This document shows positions 1 to 6,221 of a DNA stretch of 8,385 bases, piece by piece (position 1 is the stretch's first letter; every line of letters starts with the position of its first letter). The stretch lies in the NCBI GenBank assembly GCA_027297085.1, contig JAPUIL010000836.1, positions 1 through 8,385 on the forward strand, written 5' to 3'. Origin of the DNA: Verrucomicrobiota bacterium (lineage in GTDB: Bacteria; Verrucomicrobiota; Verrucomicrobiia; Opitutales; UBA2995). The notes beneath the pieces are model-generated. The model was given only the letters and a program-made list of their open reading frames with translations, made no database searches and was not told where the DNA came from. Both the position numbers and the translations under genes were made by a program.

Positions 1-207
1 TTTGTTCCGCCTGAGTTCCGCGAGTTCACTATTGCCGGCCCGAGCTACTTGATCCGCTTCCACATCCACGGGGAATAAGTTTATTGAGCCAAGCACGCCC
101 GTATTCACGGCAAGCACTTTCTGCCCTCTGGCCAAAAGCTGATCACGCACGAACGCGTATTCGGAGCCTTTTGTGTCGAAGGTCCCAATTAAACAGATTG
201 TTTTCAT
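1..207 (-). CDS. Tm-1-like ATP-binding (UPF0261) protein, N-terminal fragment, second paralog
   Basis: This open frame starts at the ATG at 207 and stays open for 69 codons to the left edge, so the C-terminal part (about 330 residues by comparison with the family) is outside the window. The protein begins MKTICLIGTFDTKGSEYAF and continues with VLAVNTGVLG. This is the family's opening beta strand, the conserved DTKG-E motif and the 'vDvGvlG' segment. The complete paralog at 6222-7463 carries the matching MDTKGEEIAY and VTVDVGTAG. Beyond those motifs the two differ at most positions, so this is an old paralog and not a recent duplicate. No signal peptide is visible, so it is predicted cytosolic. 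No Shine-Dalgarno lies before the ATG; the leader just reads TATACAAAA. It follows DUF1097 after a 273 bp gap rich in palindromes, which suggests its own control. Family assignment is firm; molecular function is not known. Confidence 0.85.
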   Translation of the reverse strand, partial: MKTICLIGTFDTKGSEYAFVRDQLLARGQKVLAVNTGVLGSINLFPVDVEADQVARAGNSELAELRRNK

Positions 208-233
208 TTTTGTATAGGATGGTGGTTCGGATT

Positions 234-247
234 GCTGTTATCACAGC
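234..247. promoter_or_regulatory. Palindrome, candidate operator before the left UPF0261 gene
   Basis: The site is GCTGT-TATC-ACAGC, with perfect 5-bp arms. Extending to 231-250, most further positions also pair. Its centre lies about 33 bp upstream of the ATG at 207, where a repressor of the LacI or GntR type could act. A similar core recurs at 371-383. The sequence shows only the symmetry; the regulator is unknown and chance is possible. Confidence 0.3.
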
Positions 248-273
248 GATCTTATTTAAAGCGTGTGCATCGT

Positions 274-283
274 CTTGCGCAAG
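274..283. repeat. Perfect 10-bp palindrome
   Basis: CTTGCGCAAG is its own reverse complement. It lies in the gap between DUF1097 and the left UPF0261 gene, 40 bp from the 234-247 palindrome measured centre to centre. It may be part of a binding array. At 10 bp it could easily arise by chance. Confidence 0.2.
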
Positions 284-290
284 TATAAAT

Positions 291-307
291 GTTGAATTTT
301 ATTCAAC
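291..307. promoter_or_regulatory. Perfect inverted repeat with 7-bp arms, candidate operator
   Basis: GTTGAAT-TTT-ATTCAAC pairs perfectly over seven positions around a 3-bp centre. It is about 90 bp upstream of the left UPF0261 start codon. It is the best symmetric site in this gap and has the size of a dimeric-repressor operator. A short RNA hairpin is an alternative, but it has no following U-run, so it is not a typical terminator. Confidence 0.35.
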
Positions 308-366
308 TCCGGTAAATTCTTCCAACTGGTCAACGGCATTTCCGAGGCAAGAGAATTTGACCGGAG
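307..366. repeat. Imperfect inverted repeat (14-bp arms, one bulge)
   Basis: Positions 307-320, CTCCGGTAAATTCT, match the reverse complement of 352-366 apart from one extra base at 359. The loop is about 31 nt. Transcribed in either direction this would give a stem-loop in the untranslated stretch between DUF1097 and the left UPF0261 gene. There is no poly-U tract, so it is not called a terminator. It might act in mRNA processing or stability. Confidence 0.3.
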
Positions 367-370
367 ACGG

Positions 371-383
371 CTGTGACTCACAG
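371..383. promoter_or_regulatory. Palindrome CTGTGA-C-TCACAG, candidate operator
   Basis: It has perfect 6-bp arms around a single central base. Including the preceding G, it differs from GCTGTTATCACAG at 234-246 by one substitution and one inserted base, so the two could be paired sites for the same regulator. The half-sites resemble TGTGA/TCACA of CRP-type sites, but the spacing is 1 bp rather than 6, so CRP is not proposed. Confidence 0.3.
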
Positions 384-480
384 ATCAGATCATCAAATGG
401 ATTGGGAACAGACGAAAATCCAGTTGCCGTTTCGGAGCTCTGTTAAAGATGCCCCAAATGCTGTTGTTAGTATAGATAGG

Positions 481-993
481 TTACTCAGACTGAAGCAGAG
501 CGGTTATTTTTCCACCCCATGCTTGAGACAGCCAACCCAGGGATAATCCGATGATCAGGCCGAGAGCCGTCGGCAAAATTACCGACAAACTGATCGCCGC
601 CCCAAGAGCAAAGAAAGTAGAACAACCGATAAAAGCTCCAGGTATGAATCCCAACTGCTTAATATGGGCCTGGAAGCACATGCCTCCCGCTCCTATCGCA
701 ACGCCGACAAAGGCCCCAAGATAATTGGAAACGCCTCCCAACAAGGTCCACACCCACACGATTACGATACCCCACAAAATGCCCGTTAAGTTGGCAAATA
801 AACCACCCACGAAACCGCCTTTTTCTCCGCCTGCAGCATAGAACGTCGCCCAGCCAAGAAATCCAGCAGTGCCAATGCCTTTCAAATCCAGCGGCTCCTC
901 CATGCCTAAACCACCATAGATGACCTCGAACAGAATAAACAATCCAGCCAATATTCCTACACTGACACTTACACCAATCAAACCTTTGTTCAT
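481..993 (-). CDS. DUF1097 family inner-membrane protein
   Basis: This is a 170-residue, strongly hydrophobic, glycine-rich protein. About six membrane segments are visible, near residues 5-28, 38-55, 62-86, 90-108, 113-131 and 133-155, and there is no separate soluble domain. Its length, the hairpin-like layout and the segment FIPGAFIGCSTFFA match my memory of the DUF1097 family, which includes Escherichia coli YcdZ; no database search was run. The family has no proven function. A small-solute transporter or channel role would be a guess. The ATG at 993 is fixed by a strong Shine-Dalgarno at 1001-1008, the best in the window. A sigma70-like promoter lies 190-220 bp upstream. It sits between the dehydrogenase gene and the second UPF0261 gene on the same strand, with wide gaps on both sides, so it may be an independently transcribed accessory of the cluster. 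Confidence 0.75.
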   Translation of the reverse strand: MNKGLIGVSVSVGILAGLFILFEVIYGGLGMEEPLDLKGIGTAGFLGWATFYAAGGEKGGFVGGLFANLTGILWGIVIVWVWTLLGGVSNYLGAFVGVAIGAGGMCFQAHIKQLGFIPGAFIGCSTFFALGAAISLSVILPTALGLIIGLSLGWLSQAWGGKITALLQSE

Positions 994-1148
994 ATGCGAT
1001 ACTCCTTTGGGGTTAATTCTACGTTTTTGTAAACTACTGAAATTGCTCTCCGCCCTACCATCCTGTTACTGATAACTGATAGGAATTTGCTTTTTAACCT
1101 GTCCCTTTCTAATTCCCTCAACCGGCCAAGCTCTTCATAAATCTTTTT
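990..1148 (-). other. Short open frame ending in an ATGA overlap with DUF1097; unproven
   Basis: The frame is open for 52 codons from just after a TAA (1149-1151) to the TGA at 990-992, which overlaps the DUF1097 ATG as ATGA, the arrangement used for translational coupling. It has no ATG at its head. A TTG at 1121 would give 43 residues and the ATG at 1061 would give 23. The upstream part, RLRELERDRLKSKFLSVIS, looks like the linker and start of a histidine-kinase HisKA domain, without the His. The tail, VELTPKEYRI, resembles a response-regulator DNA-binding stretch. It could be a coupled leader peptide, a decayed gene remnant or chance. The final codons double as the Shine-Dalgarno of DUF1097, which weakens the coding case. 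Confidence 0.2.
1001..1008 (-). promoter_or_regulatory. Strong ribosome binding site for DUF1097
   Basis: Read on the minus strand this is AAAGGAGT, with 8 nt between AAAGGAG and the ATG at 993. It is the only canonical Shine-Dalgarno at a gene start in this window. It decides the DUF1097 start. Confidence 0.8.
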
Positions 1149-1183
1149 TTATAGTATAAATTGTTATTCCAACTATCGCCTTA

Positions 1184-1212
1184 TATATAGGTATTTTATG
1201 TATCTTTATCAA
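1184..1212 (-). promoter_or_regulatory. Sigma70-like promoter, reads toward DUF1097
   Basis: On the minus strand the -35 element is TTGATA (1212-1207, five of six consensus bases). The spacer is exactly 17 bp and the -10 is TATATA (1189-1184, four of six). It starts 7 bp beyond the dehydrogenase stop codon and would initiate near 1176, giving a leader of about 180 nt before DUF1097. The stretch is AT-rich, so a chance match is possible, but both boxes and the spacing agree. Confidence 0.45.
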
Positions 1213-1218
1213 AACGGG

Positions 1219-3924
1219 TCATTTTTTCAAATTAAATTCCAGCCATTCGATCTCAACAAAATGCCGGCGCAATTCCCGTTCCGAATAGAAGCTGAGGTAT
1301 AGGTCATGATAACCACTCGTCTGCTTAAGATCTACTGTCACCTCTTTCCAATCCCGACTCACTGTTTCTTCTTCACGATAAACGGCTACAGAAGGTCCGT
1401 CTTCAGATCCCACTTGTAAATCAATTTGAAATCCAGGCACAATCGGGCGCAGGCGCATCGTAATACTACCAATGCCGCTCAAATCTATCCCTTTCATTAA
1501 TGCAAAACCGTTATCGAAAACACCCTTCAGTACATTTTGCCCGCTCTCTGTCTGCCGGAGGGAAACGTTGCTAAGAGAATTAAACATGCTGGCCTCAAAA
1601 CGCGGTGATCTTAATAGAACCCGAGAAGTATCGCTGAGAACAGCCCTTGATTCGAAACCGCGGTCAGTATAGGATGCCTGAATCGAAATCAAATCTCTAT
1701 CAAAGCCACTTGAACTTAAACTGCCTTTTAATCCAGGAGCATTCATCACTACCGGGCGCTGATGTAAAGACAGAATATACCGCACCATCTCTACTATAAC
1801 ATTTCGGTTCAGCTGTGTATGAGGAGGCATAGGTATCTCACCAAACGTACCCGATCCGCCACGCTGAACCTTGTCAGCCAGTTCATTCAAAAATCGATAA
1901 TCTCCTTTATAATGATCAGAAATTTTAAAGTAAGTCGGGATAACCGCCTCTGGCGCCGGTTGATGGCATGCCAGGCAATTATTGCGCTTTAACATTTCTA
2001 AACCATCCAGCAGCAGTTCGTCCACCCCGTCCCGATGCTCCACGGATAACTTGCCTGGCGACACCGGTATACGCTGAACCTCATATTCCACTTCGGTACT
2101 ACTGATACCTTCCGAGGTCCGCTCATCCTCTTTATCAGTGACAATGATTTCATAATCAACGCGGTCCCAGTAAAACGAACGGTTACCGGACAGGAGGTTA
2201 ATATTCACCTCCGGTGGATAATTTCCGACGTATATATTAAGTTCCGTTGAATCGCTCCCACCCTGACCATCGTTTACGACAAGTTTAACTGGAAATACTC
2301 CTGTCGATTTGAAACTGTAATTGATTTTTTTAGATTCCCCAATCAACGTACTGTCATTTAAGAGCCAACGGTACGTCAGAATGTCATCTCCATCATGATC
2401 CAGTGACTGGTCTGCAGAAAAATTCACCGACAGTGGAAGATCTCCGACAGTCTTGTCTGCCGTCATATGGGCGAGAGGTGGCAAATTGCCGGCATTGTAA
2501 TCTACTTTTGAAAGTTTCGAATCCTGGCTGTTAAAGTAGGAGGAACCATACTCCAGGATATAGAGAGCCCCGTCCGGCCCGAACTTCATGTTCACGGCCT
2601 TGGCAAATGCTTCGTCAGGCATAAACCTTTCGATACTTTTAATTTTATTCTCTTCATCTAAATGCACCAGATTAATCCAGCTGCGAACCCAGTCGGAAAT
2701 GAAAAGCACACGATCGTAGTAGGCAGGAAATACCGAAGCAGACTGTTTAGAACTTTCCCTATAGTAGTAGACTGGACCCGGAATAGCAGTCTTCCCCCCC
2801 TGCCCTAATTCTGGATAAAGCGGGTGGCTTTTGCCTGAATATGCAAGAAAGGCCGGCTGAGGTTTGGGCAATATTTTTAGTCCGCTATTGTTCGGTGATA
2901 AATTTTCAGGCGTCTCCGGGTCGAAGTACCTTATGACTTCTGCTGTATCATAATCCATCAGGGCAAATGACTCGTTATTGCCCGAAAAGTGAGGCCAGCC
3001 GAAATTACCGGCTCTCTCCGCCCGATTGATTTCTTCATACCCTGGAGGACCGCGCTTCGATTTATAGCTGGCATTCACCCCGACTTCCCCCCAGTAAAGC
3101 ACGTCCGCCTTCCGGTCCACTTGAATACGAAAAGGGTTCCGGTTTCCCATTGTGTAAATTTCCGGCAAGCCGCCTTTCCCGTCAGGAAACAGGTTACCCT
3201 CAGGAATAGTATAAGGCCGAGCTCCGTTAGCAACCGGTCTAATACGCAAAATCTTTCCCCGGAAATCCATGCTATTGGCAGCTGTGCGCTGGGCATCATT
3301 AATATGTTTACCCGGCCGTTGATCCATCGGCGCATAGTTATACTTGGTGTAGTTTCTGATTATTCCGTTATTATGCTTCGAGCCTATATTACGCGTATTA
3401 TCACCAACCGAAATATAAAGATTTCCATGACTGTCAAAGTCTAGATCTCCGCCTATATGCTGACCGTGATCAAAAGGTATCTGTAGAATAACTTCTTCAG
3501 AAGATTTATCTAACAGACCTTCTTTTAAGCGAAAACGTGAAACAGTATTCACGAGCTGCTTCTTTCCGGTTTCAGCATTTAAAACCTCTTGGGTATATAA
3601 CAGATATAGAACGGGTGTTTCCTCTGAAAATTCCGGAGCAAGGATGAGACCGAGCAAACCCGTCTCAGAATCCGTCGCCGGCTCCATCTTGCCTATTACG
3701 CGAGCCTGCTTCATCTGCGGATCATAAACGCTGAGTGTTCCCCAGCGTTCAATGATATAAATGTTTCCATTCGGGCTGATGTCCATGGCAACCGGGTCAA
3801 CCATCCCCTCGAAAAGAACGGTTTTTTTAAAGCGTACCGCCGCTGGTTTTTCAACCTCGGCGGCGAAAAGAACTGTCGCCTGAAAAACAGAAGTAAGAAA
3901 TAAAGATACTATTGAAATCCGCAT
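1219..3924 (-). CDS. Exported PQQ-type sugar dehydrogenase with PKD and cytochrome c domains
   Basis: This 901-residue protein has a signal peptide at about 1-22, with cleavage near FAA, so it acts in the periplasm or at the surface. Residues ~30-475 form a glucose/sorbosone dehydrogenase beta-propeller. Visible marks are HGQHIGGDLDF (His156 aligns with the family's catalytic base), LYISVGD and GNRNPFRI. Residues ~482-567 are a PKD domain. Residues ~635-722 form a class I cytochrome c with haem motif CLACH (650-654) and a likely distal Met699 in GEIPMPP. Residues ~730-901 form a beta-rich module reminiscent of CBM6, though this part is weak. The likely reaction is oxidation of a sugar or glycoside with direct electron transfer to the fused haem; the substrate is unknown. 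The ATG is preceded by GGAAGAG about 11 nt upstream. The ThuA-cupin gene ends 63 bp upstream. In Bacteroidota relatives a ThuA domain is often fused in front of this architecture; here it is a separate gene. Confidence 0.88.
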   Translation of the reverse strand: MRISIVSLFLTSVFQATVLFAAEVEKPAAVRFKKTVLFEGMVDPVAMDISPNGNIYIIERWGTLSVYDPQMKQARVIGKMEPATDSETGLLGLILAPEFSEETPVLYLLYTQEVLNAETGKKQLVNTVSRFRLKEGLLDKSSEEVILQIPFDHGQHIGGDLDFDSHGNLYISVGDNTRNIGSKHNNGIIRNYTKYNYAPMDQRPGKHINDAQRTAANSMDFRGKILRIRPVANGARPYTIPEGNLFPDGKGGLPEIYTMGNRNPFRIQVDRKADVLYWGEVGVNASYKSKRGPPGYEEINRAERAGNFGWPHFSGNNESFALMDYDTAEVIRYFDPETPENLSPNNSGLKILPKPQPAFLAYSGKSHPLYPELGQGGKTAIPGPVYYYRESSKQSASVFPAYYDRVLFISDWVRSWINLVHLDEENKIKSIERFMPDEAFAKAVNMKFGPDGALYILEYGSSYFNSQDSKLSKVDYNAGNLPPLAHMTADKTVGDLPLSVNFSADQSLDHDGDDILTYRWLLNDSTLIGESKKINYSFKSTGVFPVKLVVNDGQGGSDSTELNIYVGNYPPEVNINLLSGNRSFYWDRVDYEIIVTDKEDERTSEGISSTEVEYEVQRIPVSPGKLSVEHRDGVDELLLDGLEMLKRNNCLACHQPAPEAVIPTYFKISDHYKGDYRFLNELADKVQRGGSGTFGEIPMPPHTQLNRNVIVEMVRYILSLHQRPVVMNAPGLKGSLSSSGFDRDLISIQASYTDRGFESRAVLSDTSRVLLRSPRFEASMFNSLSNVSLRQTESGQNVLKGVFDNGFALMKGIDLSGIGSITMRLRPIVPGFQIDLQVGSEDGPSVAVYREEETVSRDWKEVTVDLKQTSGYHDLYLSFYSERELRRHFVEIEWLEFNLKK

Positions 3925-3987
3925 TTAAATTAATTCTCTTCCACGTGTTTGCACAGAACGCCATCATTCCGATTAGCCGAGTTGTCT

Positions 3988-5232
3988 CTAGTATCCAACA
4001 GCCCCGCGGAAGGCAGTATTAAAGGAAATCGCCAGTATCGCGTCCTCGTCGCCAGTATTTGTCGCATTGTGCAGAACGCCTTGGGGAATGCTTACGGTAT
4101 CGCCCGTACTCATCTCTACGGACACTTCGTTCATCGTGTGTTGTATCTTTCCGCTTACTACAGTGAGGATTTCGTCGCAATTCGGATGGTAGTGGACAGG
4201 ATTTGACTTGCCAGGTCTGAGGATGGCAACCCCTGTTGTCATGACCCTGCTGTTATCCATGGCAGCTGAGGTATACCAGCGGAGTTCTCCCCATGGCATG
4301 TCGTGAACATCGTTGTCCTCGTGCTTGTTAACAACCGATTTTCCAACTATCGGCTCTGGAGTATAGATTCCGGTGGCTGGAACATTTATGTGGGATGTCC
4401 ATGCGATCGCATTGATAATCATTTTTCGAACTGCGGGATCGTCCAGACTTTTCAAGTAGTGTCCACCAGTATAGCCAAATGAACGACCTCCGTTTGGACG
4501 TTCATAGGCCCAGGCTAAAACGTGTTCGCCTTTTTGAGGAGGATCCGAAGCCTGCCTGGCCTTATTGCCGTATTTCGGAGTGACCGCTCCACGCAGAATC
4601 GGAGTGACGTTTCGCTCGGCGAAAAGCAAGGTTGGGTAAAATTCATCCTTAACAGTAAATTCGCCCACACCAAATGATATCGGATGGTCTTGCGACACGG
4701 GAGAGAGCGTTACCGTCTCCGTCGTACGATCATACATTCCGTTCCTCTTTGCTCCTAGCCAATCTAAAAGCGGAATAGTCGTGTTCCCGGGTGGAACGGT
4801 CGATGCTTGATGGATCGTGATAAGACCGGTGCCAGCATCGACCAACTTCTGCATGTGCTTGATCCGCTCTGGATCTAGAAGAGGAACCGGTTTTTCCCCT
4901 ACTCCATCAAAATATAGAACAATTGCGGATGCACCATCGAGAGCGGCAAGATCGGCTGGCCAGCCTGTTGTATAAGCTAATACGTCAGTCGAAGCAAAAG
5001 CAGGAGACGCCTTCAACCACGCTGCAATGAGCGGGATGCCGTTGGGGAAGTCGTGTTCGCCCTTGCCATGGCTCTTCTTGCCGCCGATTAAAACGACTTT
5101 CTTTTCAAGAGACGGCGATTTTTGAGCGGAAGCGCCAAGGTTGGGTGCTGCGGGTTGCGCGATTGCCGATACGGACCAAACTAGGGTCGCAGCGATAGCG
5201 ATGAAACGGAGATAGCCTGAAACTGTGGTCAT
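3988..5232 (-). CDS. Exported ThuA-domain protein with C-terminal cupin
   Basis: This 414-residue protein has a signal peptide at about 1-25, with cleavage after VSAIA. Residues ~45-280 form a ThuA-like (trehalose-utilisation) domain with a class I glutamine amidotransferase-like fold. Visible marks are VVLIGGKKSHGKGEHD, AIVLYFDG, GLITIHQAS and the closing RSFGYTGGHYL. Residues ~315-410 are a cupin with both motifs intact. Motif 1 has Gly341, His347, His349, Glu354 and Gly361; motif 2 has Gly377, Pro383, Gly385, His388 and Asn392. The set H347/H349/E354/H388 is a full metal site. ThuA proteins are linked to keto-sugar and trehalose breakdown, but their exact chemistry is unsettled; the cupin could be a sugar-binding or isomerase-like module. 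Its position directly before the sugar dehydrogenase suggests that it processes the oxidised product. The ATG at 5232 has no Shine-Dalgarno; its leader contains CTAAAAAATAC, shared with the gene at 6222-7463. Confidence 0.87.
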   Translation of the reverse strand: MTTVSGYLRFIAIAATLVWSVSAIAQPAAPNLGASAQKSPSLEKKVVLIGGKKSHGKGEHDFPNGIPLIAAWLKASPAFASTDVLAYTTGWPADLAALDGASAIVLYFDGVGEKPVPLLDPERIKHMQKLVDAGTGLITIHQASTVPPGNTTIPLLDWLGAKRNGMYDRTTETVTLSPVSQDHPISFGVGEFTVKDEFYPTLLFAERNVTPILRGAVTPKYGNKARQASDPPQKGEHVLAWAYERPNGGRSFGYTGGHYLKSLDDPAVRKMIINAIAWTSHINVPATGIYTPEPIVGKSVVNKHEDNDVHDMPWGELRWYTSAAMDNSRVMTTGVAILRPGKSNPVHYHPNCDEILTVVSGKIQHTMNEVSVEMSTGDTVSIPQGVLHNATNTGDEDAILAISFNTAFRGAVGY

Positions 5233-5236
5233 GGGT

Positions 5237-5247
5237 GTATTTTTTAG
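5237..5247 (-). promoter_or_regulatory. Leader motif CTAAAAAATAC, copy 1 (ThuA-cupin gene)
   Basis: This 11-base motif ends 4 nt before the ATG at 5232. An identical copy lies before the UPF0261 gene at 7472-7482. Both genes lack a Shine-Dalgarno. A-rich leaders of this kind can help translation through ribosomal protein S1. The match is exact; the function is inferred. Confidence 0.3.
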
Positions 5248-5345
5248 AATTGTTATTATTCGTATTGAGAACGTTTAATTGCCGATACAGGGCACGGCTT
5301 TGAGAATTGAAAATTTCGTGGGGGTTGATTCGGTAGAAAGTCGAT

Positions 5346-6170
5346 TCACTTTGATTTCGCGAAAGCGCGGACTTGGGCAGCGATCGCGACTTCCGTTGGT
5401 AATCGCTCCATTGAACTCGCTCCGAAGAAGCCGTCGCATGCTGGTACCCTCTCGAGCACTTCTCTGGCGTCGGCGGGCTCGGAAATAGGTCCGCCATGAC
5501 AAAGGACGATTACATCATTGCGTGCGGCGCGAGCTGAATCCGCGATCGCAGATACTTCTTGAACGCAGTCGTCGAGCGTTTTGGCGGTGTGCGCTCCGAT
5601 TGCTCCTTTAGTTGTCAGGCCCATATGAGCGACGACGATATCTGCTCCGGCTTTCGTCATAGCTGCCGCCTGTTCCACGTCGAACACATACGGCGTGGTG
5701 AGAAGACCGAGGTCATGCGCGGCTCGAATTATCTCCACTTCCAATTCGTAGCCCATGCCGGTTTCTTCCAGGTTCTGACGGAACGTACCATCAATGAGGC
5801 CAACTGTCGGAAAATTCTGGATACCGGCAAACCCGAGATTCTTCAATTCACGCAGATAGGGATCGCATAGGAGGAATGGATCGGTGCCATTAACGCCCGC
5901 CAACACCGGCGTATGCTTGACAGCGGTAATAACCTCATAAGCCATTTCTTTCACGATCTCATTGGCGTTTCCGTAGGCGAGTAAACCAGCAAGCGATCCG
6001 CGTCCAGCCATGCGGTAGCGTCCGGAATTGTAGATAACAAGGAGGTCAATGCCTCCGTCCTCTTGTGATTTAGCGGAAAGACCGCATCCGGCCCCACCGC
6101 CGAGTACGGGTTTTCCGGTAGCGATCTTGGCTCGTAAATGTTCGAGAATTTGAGTGCGATCTTTATTCAT
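5346..6170 (-). CDS. TIM-barrel protein of the 'phosphoenolpyruvate hydrolase' family
   Basis: The product has 274 residues from the ATG at 6170. It belongs to the PEP_hydrolase/TIM-barrel signal-transduction family (PF09370), related to the PEP mutase/isocitrate lyase superfamily. Visible family marks are the N-terminal [35 protein letters not shown], the middle [26 protein letters not shown] and the signature [10 protein letters not shown]...[14 protein letters not shown] near residues 224-260. The length is normal for the family, with no signal peptide, so it is cytosolic. The same domain forms the C-terminal half of tomato Tm-1, whose N-terminal half matches the gene immediately upstream (51 bp gap). 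An enzymatic role on a phosphonate, enolpyruvate-like or aldol substrate is plausible but not demonstrated. A TTG at 6218 would add 16 residues unlike the family, so the ATG is preferred, although it lacks a Shine-Dalgarno. Confidence 0.88.
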   Translation of the reverse strand: MNKDRTQILEHLRAKIATGKPVLGGGAGCGLSAKSQEDGGIDLLVIYNSGRYRMAGRGSLAGLLAYGNANEIVKEMAYEVITAVKHTPVLAGVNGTDPFLLCDPYLRELKNLGFAGIQNFPTVGLIDGTFRQNLEETGMGYELEVEIIRAAHDLGLLTTPYVFDVEQAAAMTKAGADIVVAHMGLTTKGAIGAHTAKTLDDCVQEVSAIADSARAARNDVIVLCHGGPISEPADAREVLERVPACDGFFGASSMERLPTEVAIAAQVRAFAKSK

Positions 6171-6221
6171 GTTTCGATTCGAATTAGTGAAATTATGAGC
6201 TATGTATTGTGGGGGCAATTA

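Noticed and set aside
286..445. Minus-strand open frame in the gap (…NPFDDLICESQPSPVKF…), about 47 codons.
   Set aside because: It has no ATG, GTG or well-placed start with a ribosome site, and no recognisable motif. It mirrors the plus-strand open frame and looks like chance.
84..446. Plus-strand open frame of 120 codons; from the ATG at 219 it would give a 75-residue protein with a signal-like start (MVVRIAVITAILFKACASS).
   Set aside because: Its first part is antisense to the UPF0261 coding sequence. The ATG at 219 lies only 11 bp from the divergent UPF0261 ATG, leaving no promoter room. There is no usable ribosome site, and a lysine breaks the hydrophobic stretch.
1068..1081. Tandem ACTGATA repeat, two copies, overlapping a GTTA-CTGA-TAAC palindrome.
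   Set aside because: Two 7-base copies are too short to call a repeat array or operator without conservation data.
2989..3444. Plus-strand open frame of 151 codons inside the dehydrogenase gene.
   Set aside because: It is entirely antisense to a conserved coding region, with no ribosome site and no recognisable domain.
5281..5298. Possible terminator hairpin GCCG…CGGC after the TIM-barrel gene.
   Set aside because: The stem is only 4 bp with a 10-nt loop and no U-run follows, so it is unlikely to terminate.
5105..5497. Minus-strand open frame of 130 codons bridging the ThuA and TIM-barrel genes.
   Set aside because: It overlaps the ends of two well-supported genes in another frame and is rich in Arg/Ser with no family motif, typical of a shadow frame.
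6171..6218. TTG at 6218 as the start of the TIM-barrel gene.
   Set aside because: It would add 16 residues ([15 protein letters not shown]) unlike the family's N-terminus. The ATG at 6170 gives a normal start just before the conserved region.
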